A stretch of DNA of 15,134 bases, taken from NCBI GenBank assembly GCA_041441915.1, contig JASDRS010000020.1, forward strand, positions 1 to 15,134. The letters are read 5' to 3'. The position numbers and the translations under genes were made by a program. Source of the DNA: UBA10365 sp041441915 (GTDB lineage Bacteria > Pseudomonadota > Alphaproteobacteria > Rhodobacterales > Rhodobacteraceae). Positions 1-7,451 of the stretch are shown piece after piece. The notes below the pieces were generated by a model that did not search any database, was not told where the DNA came from, and was given only the letters and a program-made list of their open reading frames with translations. Every line of letters begins with the position of its first letter. Positions within the stretch are counted from its first letter, which is position 1.

Positions 1-323
1 CAGACAAATGCGCGCAAGTATAAAATGTCATAAATTCATGCTTTTTTTAATTTAATGAGCTTAAACCCCATAAACGTTTATATTATTAGTATTTTACCGC
101 TATTCTGAGATAAATGTTAATGATTTTTTGATAAAGTTGTGTTAGATTTATTTTGGTTGGCCCACTACAGCCACAAAGCGTTACTAATGGGGGGGGGGTT
201 GCTCCAGCCCTAAATTTGGAAATCGAGCTTAAAATGAGCAGCCAAAGCCGCTAGGCTTGACCAAAAAGATAGAATTAGACCCTGCCTGGCGATCTTTTGT
301 CAAAATGAAGGTTGGAAACACGT
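1..323. other. Intergenic stretch at left edge, no gene seen
   Basis: No credible coding region is visible on either strand. The first 150 bases are AT-rich with T-runs, and a ten-base palindrome TAAACGTTTA lies at 71-80. A run of ten G occupies 189-198. A small perfect stem (AAGCC at 245-249, GGCTT at 254-258) lies upstream of the bactofilin gene but is not followed by a T-tract. The bactofilin promoter must lie here; TTGACC at 257-262 looks like a -35 box, but I cannot find a convincing -10 at normal spacing. Confidence 0.5.
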
Positions 324-704
324 ATGCCAGATCAAGATACACTCCGCGGCGACCCGTACGCCCCAACGGTTCAGATGCAAAAATCAATTGTGTCGAACGA
401 TATGAAAATAAAAGGCGATCTGAATAGCGAAGGCCATGTCGAAATTAATGGCACGCTTGAGGGGAAAATCATTGCCGAGCGTATAACCATTACCCAATCA
501 GGGAAGGTCATAGGCACGATGAAGGCTGATGAGATCGTAATACTAGGTAAGGCTGAAGGCAAGCTCTCATGCCAGTCTTTAACCTTACACTTTTCGGCCA
601 TCGTTAAGGCAAATGCTGCCTATGTAAACCTGCGCATCGAAGCAGGTGCCCAGTTTGAAGGGAATTTTGCAAAACCAAAATCACTTGCCGCACCTAAAAG
701 CTAG
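324..704 (+). CDS. Bactofilin (polymer-forming cytoskeletal protein)
   Basis: The product (126 aa from ATG 324) is a bactofilin, a family that polymerises without nucleotide into filaments and acts in cell shape or envelope morphogenesis at the inner face of the membrane. The core from about residue 25 to 115 shows the repeating short beta-strands of a right-handed beta-helix: IKGDLNSEGHVEING, then LEGKIIAERITI, SGKVIGTMKADEIVILG and the closing IEAGAQFEGNF. The N-terminus is a short disordered tail, as usual. A TTG at 312 is in frame four codons earlier, but AAGG abuts it too closely; ATG 324 has GGAA six bases upstream and is preferred. No M23 peptidase, a frequent bactofilin partner, is visible in this window. 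The gene converges on the thioesterase gene with only three bases between them. Confidence 0.9.
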   Translation: MPDQDTLRGDPYAPTVQMQKSIVSNDMKIKGDLNSEGHVEINGTLEGKIIAERITITQSGKVIGTMKADEIVILGKAEGKLSCQSLTLHFSAIVKANAAYVNLRIEAGAQFEGNFAKPKSLAAPKS

Positions 705-707
705 GAT

Positions 708-1133
708 TTAAATGTCTTTTCGTGGCAAGGCGTAGGTCAAGCTCGCCCGAGCCACAGGTAGGTCACTTCCAAGTGACTTGATTATTACGTCACCCACAGC
801 CAGCGTTCTGCCCAGTTTTAAAAGCCGTGTTTTGGCTAAAAGATCAATGCCACCGGCCGGCTTGCGTAAAAAGTCAATAGAGCTGCTGGTAGTTACGGCT
901 AAAGGCACGATGCCAATATGAGCCAAAATGCCCAGATACATCGAGACATCCACCAGGGTGAACAAGGAAGGGCCAGACACGGTGCCACCCGGGCGCAGAT
1001 GTTCAGGCCGCACGCGCAGGCGCGCCAAAAGCCAATCATCTTTCAAATCCAGGACGCTAATGTCAGCGGTAAGATTGCTGCATTCCCGTTTCAAAAATGC
1101 ATTAAGATCGGCGGCGGCAAGGATCGGCGTCAT
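708..1133 (-). CDS. PaaI-family hotdog thioesterase
   Basis: A 141-aa single hotdog-fold protein of the PaaI/acyl-CoA thioesterase family, expected to hydrolyse acyl-CoA thioesters in the cytosol; the substrate cannot be told from sequence. The segment HLRPGGTVSGPSLFTL (about 45-60) running into VDVSMY is the family's helix-entry and active-site region, with the usual HGG-type signature altered to RPGG. It is followed by TTSSSIDFLRKPAGG (81-95) and KLGRTLAVGDV (106-116), typical strands of the fold. The frame stays open upstream to a TTG at 1268, but that extension does not look like hotdog sequence and overlaps an MFS relic; ATG 1133 has GGAG six bases upstream and matches the usual length. 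It is convergent with the bactofilin gene. Confidence 0.8.
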   Translation of the reverse strand: MTPILAAADLNAFLKRECSNLTADISVLDLKDDWLLARLRVRPEHLRPGGTVSGPSLFTLVDVSMYLGILAHIGIVPLAVTTSSSIDFLRKPAGGIDLLAKTRLLKLGRTLAVGDVIIKSLGSDLPVARASLTYALPRKDI

Positions 1134-1156
1134 ATCAGGCTCCAGCGTAAGTGCCC

Positions 1157-1440
1157 CTAGGGGACTTGAAAAGATATCAGGGTGCGGCGATATCCGATCA
1201 GCGCAAGCCCAAAAGTGATCAACACCATAATTGTGCTTATAGCAAGCACCCCTGCCCCAGCCCCGCAACTAAAGTCATTTTAGCAATAACACGGCACGCA
1301 CACTGATCTAAATGACGAATAACAAAGGCAAAGCTAGCCTCATAGGCGCAACAACCCATCGCAATGCCCAAGCTGGTAAAGGCCGCAAAATGCTCAAAGG
1401 TGTCGCCATCAAAAATAACAACAGCAGAGAAGTGCTGCTG
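1157..1440 (-). pseudogene. Relic of a major facilitator superfamily transporter
   Basis: Between the M32 peptidase and the thioesterase, two adjoining reverse frames read like the TM4-TM5 part of an MFS permease. The first frame gives SLGIAMGCCAYEASFAFVI, then RVIAKMTLVAG, resembling the family pattern of a glycine-rich helix with Y-E/D-A-x-F-A followed by TLIAG. After a frame change in the G-rich stretch near 1249-1266 the next frame continues STIMVLITFGLALIGYRR and ends at a TAG at 1157-1159, like the family's 'ST...P-T-F-L...GWR'. Only about 90 of the usual 390-400 residues remain, with no start codon and both ends missing. This is recognition from memory of a divergent family. The alternative is chance; a separate 30-aa one-helix protein starting at a GTG is less likely. 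Confidence 0.5.
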
Positions 1441-1462
1441 ATTTTGTGAGCTAAAAAAGCCG

Positions 1463-2935
1463 TCAAAGCTGATAAATCGAACCAAACTTGGTTTCTAGGT
1501 AAGATAACAGTGGCTCTGCACTTGGGGCTTTGCCGCACGCTTTGGTGATGACCTCTTGAGGGGTAAACATTTTGCCATGACGTTGCACACGTTCGCGCAG
1601 CCAATCGGTTGCAGGGGCGGTTACACCTTGGGCCAAACTTGCCGCCAAATTAGGTAAATCTTTGGCCATCGCATTACTCAAACATCCAGCATAAAGATTT
1701 CCCAAACTATATGTTGGAAAATAGCCAAACAAACCACACGACCAATGTACATCTTGCAACATTCCATTCGCCGGGCAATCAACCGCAAAGCCAAAATCGG
1801 CCAGAAAGCGATCATTCCAGGCAGCTTCTAAATCTTGAGCGACCAGATCACCCTTGATCAGGGCACGCTCAAGGTCAAAGCGCAACATTACATGCAGATT
1901 ATATTGCACCTCGTCAGCCTCGGTACGTATATAGCCCTGTTTAACAAGGTTAACCGTACCGTAAAATACGTCAGCGTCATGAATACCAAAATCTCCAAAA
2001 CGACTTTTCATTAAATCAAAGAGCCAACCTGTAAATGCGCGCGAGCGGCCTAGTTGGTTTTCATAAATTCGACTTTGGCTTTCATGGACACCCATAGAAA
2101 CACCCTGTCCCAAAGGGGTGAGAGCGAAGGCAGGATTGATATTTTGTTCATAACAGGCATGGCCAACTTCATGAACGGTGGAATAGAAGCAGTTGAAAGG
2201 GTCGCTTTCCACAACCCGCGTGGTAATGCGCACGTCAGAACCTGAGCCAGAAGAAAAAGGATGTACCGCAAGATCAAGCCGGCCCCTAGTCCACTCATAG
2301 CCAAAAGCGCTTGCCAATTGGCGTGCAATCGCCAGTTGGTCCAGCGCTACAAAGGATCCACTTATTTCGACTGGCTGATGCGCTGCTCCCAAAACGGCAT
2401 TCCGCAGCGCCACAAGGCGCGGGCGCATTTCATTAAACATCGCACTGAGTGTCGCGTTGGAAGCGTTTGGTTCATAGTCATCAATTAGCGCGTCATAAAG
2501 ATCGCCACCCAACGCAAGGGCTTCGGATTCACGCTGTTTTAGGGTGATCACCTCAGACAAAACTGGTAGAAAATCTGCCACCTTATTGTCGTGCCGCGCT
2601 GCGGCCCAAATGCCTTGCGCAACCGAAGTGATACGCGCCAAAGCCTGCGACAAGTCGCCAGGAACTTTATTGGCGCGCTCAAAACTACGTTGAATATGAA
2701 AAAGTTGTGCTTTTTCAATATCATTTTGCGGCACAGAACGCTCGAGCCAATCTGCCAAACGTGGGTCGATACGCCGCGTGTGCAACACGCCTTCCATCGC
2801 AGCCATTTCTTCGCCGCGTTGGTATGCGGCCCCTTTGGGCATCATGGTTTCTTGATCCCAGCCTAAACGGCCCACTATTTCGCCCAAGGCTTCAGTTTCA
2901 CGTTGGAAAGCCATTAATTTCTCAAAGGCTGTCAT
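1463..2935 (-). CDS. M32-family metallocarboxypeptidase (Taq carboxypeptidase type)
   Basis: A 490-aa zinc carboxypeptidase of family M32, which removes C-terminal residues from peptides with broad specificity in the cytosol. The whole family length is present. Zinc and catalytic residues are visible: HEVGH at 255-259 (HExxH), and HESQSR at 284-289 supplying the third zinc ligand region. Other family blocks are DVRITTRV (234-241), IRTEADEVQYNLHVMLRF (336-353) and GLFGYFPTYSLGNLYA (401-416). The frame is open upstream to 3166 but that part is the shadow of ctaA; ATG 2935 starts the conserved N-terminus. Its ATG overlaps the ctaA stop (ATGA), so the two are translationally coupled. No signal peptide is seen. 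Confidence 0.95.
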   Translation of the reverse strand: MTAFEKLMAFQRETEALGEIVGRLGWDQETMMPKGAAYQRGEEMAAMEGVLHTRRIDPRLADWLERSVPQNDIEKAQLFHIQRSFERANKVPGDLSQALARITSVAQGIWAAARHDNKVADFLPVLSEVITLKQRESEALALGGDLYDALIDDYEPNASNATLSAMFNEMRPRLVALRNAVLGAAHQPVEISGSFVALDQLAIARQLASAFGYEWTRGRLDLAVHPFSSGSGSDVRITTRVVESDPFNCFYSTVHEVGHACYEQNINPAFALTPLGQGVSMGVHESQSRIYENQLGRSRAFTGWLFDLMKSRFGDFGIHDADVFYGTVNLVKQGYIRTEADEVQYNLHVMLRFDLERALIKGDLVAQDLEAAWNDRFLADFGFAVDCPANGMLQDVHWSCGLFGYFPTYSLGNLYAGCLSNAMAKDLPNLAASLAQGVTAPATDWLRERVQRHGKMFTPQEVITKACGKAPSAEPLLSYLETKFGSIYQL

Positions 2936-4086
2936 ACTGTTCCCTTTCGAATAGAACCAGTCTGCGGATATTGCGCCAGATGGCGACCCCGCAAAATCAA
3001 CACCCAAAGTAAAACGGCCCCCAATTGATGGGTCAGCGCAACGTGCACCTGCGCCGCCATCAGCGCCGTATAAATCCCTAAAGTCATCTGCGCCAAAAGC
3101 ATCAGAATCACAGCATGAAAGGCTCGCCTTGTCACGAGATGCGGTGATTTTCGTGCTAAAAGCCACACAAACATGCCAAATGCCAAAAGCCCATAGCCCG
3201 ACAACCGATGGATGAACTGCACCAGTCCCGCATTTTCAAAAAACGCTGCCCAAATCGGGCGCCCAGGCACATAAAAAGCATCAGCGGGAAAAAACTGCCC
3301 ATTCATTAAGGGCCAGGTTGGAAACCCGCGCCCAGCGTCAATGCCAGCAACCAAGGCCCCAAGAAGTACCTGTAGCAAAGCAAAGTGCATCAAACCAGTG
3401 CTAAGCCCAAAGAGCTTTGTTTCCCGCGCACGCCGCGCCACTAAAAGATCGGGCGCGGGGCGTGAAAGCTGCAATATATACCCAGTGCAAACACCCAAAA
3501 TAATAAAAGCCAAGCCTAAATGCGTGGCAAGCCGGTAGGAGGCAACATCCACCATAGCCCCCCTCAGGCCCGATGACACCATCCACCAGCCAATCGCCCC
3601 TTGGCTTGCCCCCAAAGCACCCAAAAACCAAAAGTGTTTAGCCCAGCCCTTAGGAAGTCTTCCAGCCAGCCAAAGACCTAAAAACCCAAGCGCCCACACC
3701 ATGCCCACAACACGGCCCAATTGCCGATGTCCCCATTCCCACCAATAAATTTGTTTAAAGGCTTCAAGCTCCATGCCTTTGTTTTGTAACTGATATTCGG
3801 GGCTGGTTCGATACTTAGAAAATTCCACCATCCAATCTTGATCATTCAAAGGAGGCAAGGCACCAGTGACAGGCCGCCATTCAGTGATCGATAGGCCAGA
3901 ATCTGTCAGTCTGGTCAGGCCACCCACAAAAATCATGCTAAAAACCAAAATAAAAATCATGCAAAGCCAAGCCCGCGCCCAGGTTGTAATTACCTTTGGA
4001 CGAAAGTCAGCACCTTTTGGCGACATTTCTGGCTTTTTTAAGCCTTGGCCAGAGACCTCTTCAAAAATGGCGCGCTTGGGGGGCAT
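2932..4086 (-). CDS. ctaA: Heme A synthase (COX15/CtaA)
   Basis: A 384-aa integral membrane protein that oxidises the C8 methyl of heme O to the formyl group of heme A, needed for aa3-type cytochrome c oxidase. About eight hydrophobic segments are visible. Heme-ligand histidines sit in conserved contexts: WEWGHRQLGRVVG (H120), ATHLGLAF (H189), FIHRLSGYG (H293) and LTHQLGAV (H353). The block GGLTRLTDSGLSITEWRPVTG (55-75) is the family's hallmark after TM1. A TTG at 4119 is in frame, but ATG 4086 begins the MPPKRAIFEEV N-terminus resembling Rhodobacteraceae homologues and has AGAAAG upstream. The stop overlaps the start of the M32 peptidase. No other cytochrome oxidase gene is in the window. 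Confidence 0.95.
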   Translation of the reverse strand: MPPKRAIFEEVSGQGLKKPEMSPKGADFRPKVITTWARAWLCMIFILVFSMIFVGGLTRLTDSGLSITEWRPVTGALPPLNDQDWMVEFSKYRTSPEYQLQNKGMELEAFKQIYWWEWGHRQLGRVVGMVWALGFLGLWLAGRLPKGWAKHFWFLGALGASQGAIGWWMVSSGLRGAMVDVASYRLATHLGLAFIILGVCTGYILQLSRPAPDLLVARRARETKLFGLSTGLMHFALLQVLLGALVAGIDAGRGFPTWPLMNGQFFPADAFYVPGRPIWAAFFENAGLVQFIHRLSGYGLLAFGMFVWLLARKSPHLVTRRAFHAVILMLLAQMTLGIYTALMAAQVHVALTHQLGAVLLWVLILRGRHLAQYPQTGSIRKGTV

Positions 4087-4137
4087 GGCATTAACTTTCT
4101 GCAGATAATCCGAAACCAAAATGGCTCGGTTATTAAA

Positions 4138-4166
4138 AACTTAGGGCCGCTAGGTTAAGGCTTCAA
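4138..4166 (-). promoter_or_regulatory. Candidate promoter for ctaA and the M32 gene
   Basis: On the minus strand TTGAAG (4161-4166) and TAAGTT (4138-4143) are spaced by 17 bases, upstream of ctaA in the short gap after trmJ. This would place the transcript start near 4131 and a leader of roughly 45 bases. Only pattern matching supports it. Confidence 0.35.
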
Positions 4167-4195
4167 GGGGGCACGGCAAACTGCGGCCATTTGAA

Positions 4196-4978
4196 CTAAT
4201 CATGACCACTTCGGTCTTGCCCTTTGATCAGGCCTTTTTGGGGTTGTCCCTCTGGCGCAAAGGTACGAAAAATCTGCCGCAACATTCCGTGCAGTGTTTG
4301 CACATCCGCGCGCGTGAGAGGCAAACGTCCCCACATATTGCGCAAATTGGCCTTCATGCCTGGCACTTTTTCAGCGGGGCGAAAGAAATTCACTTCTTGC
4401 AAACGCTCTTCAAAATGATTGCCAAGCTTTTCAACCTCGAGCCTCGAAGCAAATTCGGTGCGCGCCATAGCCATGATCTCAGGCGGAGTATCAATGGCTT
4501 TCCTCCCCCATTCATAGCTTATCAACAGCACACATTGCGCTAGATTAAGGCTAGGAAAGTCTGGGTTAACCGGCACGGAGATAATGGCATTGGCAAGCAC
4601 CACATCGTCATTCTCAAGGCCTGCACGTTCGGGACCAAACAAAATTCCTACCTTTTTACCTTGATCAGATAAGGCGCGAGCGTACTCCATTGCACGTTCG
4701 GGGGTCATTATTGGTTTGGTCAGTTCACGCCCACGTGCTGTGGTGGCTAAAACATAGTCACAGTCTGCAATTGCGGCTTTAACATCGTCAAATGGTCCAG
4801 CAAAATCTAACAGCCGCCCTGCGCCTGACGCCATAGCCACCGCTTTGGGGTTAGGCCAGCCATCGCGCGGCGCCACCACGCGCAACTGTTCAAGATCAAA
4901 ATTTAGCATAGCGCGAGCAGCTGCTCCAACATTTTCGCCCATTTGCGGGCGCACCAAAATAAAGGCTGGGGGTATCAT
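4196..4978 (-). CDS. trmJ: tRNA (Cm32/Um32) 2'-O-methyltransferase, TrmJ type
   Basis: A 260-aa SpoU/TrmH (SPOUT) superfamily RNA ribose methyltransferase, closest in layout to TrmJ, which uses S-adenosylmethionine to methylate the 2'-O of nucleotide 32 in tRNA anticodon loops. The three SpoU motifs are present: NVGAAARAM (16-24), FGPERAGLEN (114-123) and ISVPVNPDFPSLNLAQ (133-148), the last two building the trefoil-knot SAM site. The C-terminal helical part (about 165-250) fits TrmJ. The ATG at 4978 begins directly at the conserved strand and has AAGGTG upstream. The gene diverges from the ThiE-like gene. The family is secure; the exact tRNA target is inferred from family membership. Confidence 0.88.
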   Translation of the reverse strand: MIPPAFILVRPQMGENVGAAARAMLNFDLEQLRVVAPRDGWPNPKAVAMASGAGRLLDFAGPFDDVKAAIADCDYVLATTARGRELTKPIMTPERAMEYARALSDQGKKVGILFGPERAGLENDDVVLANAIISVPVNPDFPSLNLAQCVLLISYEWGRKAIDTPPEIMAMARTEFASRLEVEKLGNHFEERLQEVNFFRPAEKVPGMKANLRNMWGRLPLTRADVQTLHGMLRQIFRTFAPEGQPQKGLIKGQDRSGHD

Positions 4979-4994
4979 CGCGCACCTTATGTCA

Positions 4995-5017
4995 TTTGGG
5001 GACTTTTACTCCCCAAA
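4995..5017. promoter_or_regulatory. Perfect 8-bp inverted repeat in the trmJ/thiE-like divergent spacer
   Basis: TTTGGGGA at 4995-5002 and TCCCCAAA at 5010-5017 are exact reverse complements separated by seven bases. It lies 16 bases upstream of the trmJ start, between the two divergent genes. It could be a protein-binding operator or a 5' leader hairpin of trmJ; no regulator can be named. Confidence 0.45.
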
Positions 5018-5096
5018 CCCCAGCTAAGCAAGTAGACCACCCCATAGCCAAAGCCGCCAACATGGGGTAAGGGGAATAAAAAGCCAAAGGACCACC

Positions 5097-5717
5097 ATGT
5101 CAGACCAAGATCATCCAAAAATTTACCTGATCACGCCGCCCGCGTTCGAGCTGGATATATATACTAATATTTTGGCGCGCGTGCTTGACGGACATGAGGT
5201 CGCCTGTGTGCGTATGGCCATGGCCAGCACCGACGAAGATCTCGTCAGCCGCGCTGCCGACGCTTTGCGCGAAATTACCCTTGCGCGCGATGTAGCACTG
5301 GTCATTGAGGATCATGTAATGCTGGTCGAACGCTTGGGGCTCGACGGTGTGCATTTATCAGATGGCGCACGTAATCTACGCAAAGTGCGCAAAGATCTAG
5401 GAGAAGATACTATAATTGGTGCCTTTTGTGGCACCACCCGCCATAACGGGATAAATGCCGCCGAAGCGGGCGCCGATTATATTGCCTTTGGGCCCCTTGG
5501 TGACACGCCGTTTGGCCAAGGAGAACGAGCAGGATTTGATTTGTTCGATTGGTGGCTTGAAATGATTGAGCTTCCCGTAGTGGCCGAAGGCGCTTTGAAC
5601 TTGGGTATTGTTGCACAATTTGGCCCAATGGTCGATTTTTTGGGCGTAGGCGAAGAAATTTGGGCGCAAGACGACCCATTGGCCGCACTTAAAATATTGC
5701 TCGCACCTATCGATTAA
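5097..5717 (+). CDS. Thiamine phosphate synthase-like protein (ThiE/TenI fold), diverged
   Basis: A 206-aa TIM-barrel protein of the ThiE/TenI superfamily. ThiE joins the thiazole and pyrimidine moieties to form thiamine phosphate; TenI relatives do not. Visible family blocks are LVIEDHVMLVERLGLDGVHL (68-87), IIGAFCGTTRHNG (106-118) and GADYIAFGPLGDT (125-137). Several expected features differ: canonical ThiE has an N/I-N-D at the first block, a GVHLGQ-D diphosphate contact (here GVHLSDGARN), and an IGGI loop near the C-terminus (here AEGAL, 163-167). The fold is fairly secure, but synthase activity is doubtful. AAAGGA lies five bases before ATG 5097. It stands alone on the plus strand and converges on olsA with a 14-base gap. 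Confidence 0.78.
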   Translation: MSDQDHPKIYLITPPAFELDIYTNILARVLDGHEVACVRMAMASTDEDLVSRAADALREITLARDVALVIEDHVMLVERLGLDGVHLSDGARNLRKVRKDLGEDTIIGAFCGTTRHNGINAAEAGADYIAFGPLGDTPFGQGERAGFDLFDWWLEMIELPVVAEGALNLGIVAQFGPMVDFLGVGEEIWAQDDPLAALKILLAPID

Positions 5718-5731
5718 AGACGATCGGTGCC

Positions 5732-6541
5732 TTAATGAAGCCCGGCAAGAACTTTTGCATGGCAGGCCTGTGCGAGGTCTTTGCGAGAGAAGAAATCGGT
5801 TGCGCAAAGAGCTTCGTGATAAGTCAAGTAAACGTCACCACCCCTTGGCGTGGCCAACAGGCGCAAAAAATGCTGTACAAAGCTCATATCCCCCCACCAA
5901 CCATATAGCCGCGGATCCTGGCCTGTTGGCGCTTGATAGCGCAGGCTAATGGGTTGCAGCTTACTTGATGGTTTAAATTTTTCTGTTAGAAAAGCTGCAA
6001 AAAGTGCTGATTTAAAAGGTAAGACTCGCATTCCATCGGTGCTGGTTCCTTCGGGGAAAAAGGTCAGATCATGACCCAGGTTCAAACGCTGTTCCAACAT
6101 ATTTTTCTGAGCATTCACCTCTTGCGGTTTGCGAGTGATAAACACCGTGCCTGTGGCACGCGCCAAAAGGCCTATAACCAGCCAACCAGATACTTCAGAT
6201 TTAGCAACAAAATAGCTGCGTGAGGCGGCGTTTAAAACAAAAACATCCATCCAAGAAACATGGTTGCACACTCGCGAGGTGTGCCCCGAGATGGGCCGCC
6301 CTGAAAGGCGCAGACGCAGCCCAAAAATCATTAATGTTAATTTGCACACGGATTGGGTAATAAAGGGCGTCACAGGCCGTTGCGCGCCAAAAAGTGGTAT
6401 TTCGATCACGCGCAAAAGCATCATCAATACCAGACCACCATAAATAACTAAGACCAAAATCATAATTCGAAGAGTGGCAACCACAATTCCCAAAAGGGTG
6501 ACGCGCCCAGGAGGAATGCGCGATTCCAACCAATCGCTCAT
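5732..6541 (-). CDS. olsA: Lyso-ornithine lipid 1-acyltransferase (PlsC family, OlsA)
   Basis: A 269-aa membrane-bound acyltransferase of the PlsC/LPLAT family. The catalytic H-x4-D motif is NHVSWMD (H94, D99), FFPEGTSTDG (161-170) is the acyl-acceptor binding motif, and LPFKSALF (174-181) follows. A hydrophobic segment at about 20-45 anchors it to the cytoplasmic membrane. General PlsC proteins acylate lysophosphatidate, but this gene directly follows an OlsB homologue and its ATG overlaps the olsB stop (ATGA). That makes OlsA, which adds the second acyl chain to lyso-ornithine lipid, the better call. OlsA enzymes may also act on lysophosphatidate. Confidence 0.85.
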   Translation of the reverse strand: MSDWLESRIPPGRVTLLGIVVATLRIMILVLVIYGGLVLMMLLRVIEIPLFGAQRPVTPFITQSVCKLTLMIFGLRLRLSGRPISGHTSRVCNHVSWMDVFVLNAASRSYFVAKSEVSGWLVIGLLARATGTVFITRKPQEVNAQKNMLEQRLNLGHDLTFFPEGTSTDGMRVLPFKSALFAAFLTEKFKPSSKLQPISLRYQAPTGQDPRLYGWWGDMSFVQHFLRLLATPRGGDVYLTYHEALCATDFFSRKDLAQACHAKVLAGLH

Positions 6542-7323
6542 ACGCCTAGTCCCATTTTTTGCGTGTAATAGCCGCGGTATTTTGACGACATCAAATCCGT
6601 ATCTAACACCAAAAATACATCAACTGAATTAAAACGTCGATCTATATAGGCGCCATCGCCCACATATCCGCCCAACCGTAAATAGGCCTTAATTAGCGCA
6701 GGCGTAGCCAGCATTGCTGCCTTGCGGTCTATCTTTTCTTTGGAAAGGATATTCATCTCAGTACGCGCACCATCGAGCGCGCGGGCAAAAAGCTCAGGTG
6801 GAGCCAAGTGGTTATGATATAAATAGGAAAGTGGCTGTTCTAATGCAGCCAAATCACTGCAAAAGAAAGACGCTGCTCCAAACAATACATCTATGTTCCG
6901 TTCAAGCACATAATTCGTGAGGCCATTCCAAAGTTGCAGCATGGCGCTGCCTCCGCGATAGTCTGTATCAACGCAAGAGCGTCCAAGTTCTAAAAGCCGG
7001 CGTCCCGATGCTTTAAGTACGTTGATATCAAACTCACCTTCGCAATAATAGCGCCCGAGCTTGGCCGCATTTTCTGGAGGTAAAAGCCTATAAACACCAA
7101 CAGCATAATCACACTTTTCGGTGTTTCTCCGTGTGTCGATGAGGAGCAGATGATCAAAATAAGAATCAAACTGATCAACTTCAAGTTCAGCTTGATGGTC
7201 AACCAAGGGTCCATTTGCACCTAATTCTTGCACAAAAACCCGGTACCGCAACCTTTGCGCCGCGCGCAGATCACGCGGATCTGCGGCTAGGCGCAAAATC
7301 AAATGGGGATTTTCCAATATCAT
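6538..7323 (-). CDS. olsB: Ornithine N-alpha-acyltransferase (OlsB, GNAT-like)
   Basis: A 261-aa enzyme of the OlsB family, which transfers a 3-hydroxyacyl chain from acyl carrier protein to the alpha-amino group of ornithine, the first step of ornithine-lipid synthesis. Family blocks are LRYRVFVQELG (25-35), VDQFDSYFDHLLL (49-61) and LLELGRSCVDTDYRGG (110-125), the last being the most conserved acyl/ACP-binding region. The frame is open upstream to a TTG at 7383, but ATG 7323 fits the family length and has AAAGGAG about 11 bases upstream. It forms a coupled pair with olsA. Ornithine lipids are commonly raised under phosphate limitation; I found no clear Pho box upstream. Confidence 0.9.
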   Translation of the reverse strand: MILENPHLILRLAADPRDLRAAQRLRYRVFVQELGANGPLVDHQAELEVDQFDSYFDHLLLIDTRRNTEKCDYAVGVYRLLPPENAAKLGRYYCEGEFDINVLKASGRRLLELGRSCVDTDYRGGSAMLQLWNGLTNYVLERNIDVLFGAASFFCSDLAALEQPLSYLYHNHLAPPELFARALDGARTEMNILSKEKIDRKAAMLATPALIKAYLRLGGYVGDGAYIDRRFNSVDVFLVLDTDLMSSKYRGYYTQKMGLGV

Positions 7324-7451
7324 ATTCCCCAAGGCTCCTTTAATGCTTTGGCGATTGGATACGGATTTTGGAGAAAAATGCAACTAATTTGGCTCGACCA
7401 GCAAGATACGCAATGAAAATTAGAGGCCCTAAGTGTAAATATGCTAAAATA

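Noticed and set aside
1308..1604. 98-codon minus-strand frame with a hydrophobic C-terminus
   Set aside because: It overlaps the conserved end of the M32 peptidase and its hydrophobic part is the wrong frame of the MFS relic.
4145..4188. GGCCGC/GCGGCC inverted repeat after trmJ as a terminator
   Set aside because: The 32-base loop and absence of a T-tract make intrinsic termination unlikely.
5397..5807. Long minus-strand open frames opposite the ThiE-like gene
   Set aside because: They have low-complexity, Arg/Pro-rich shadow composition with no motif, and the opposite strand carries a clear family.
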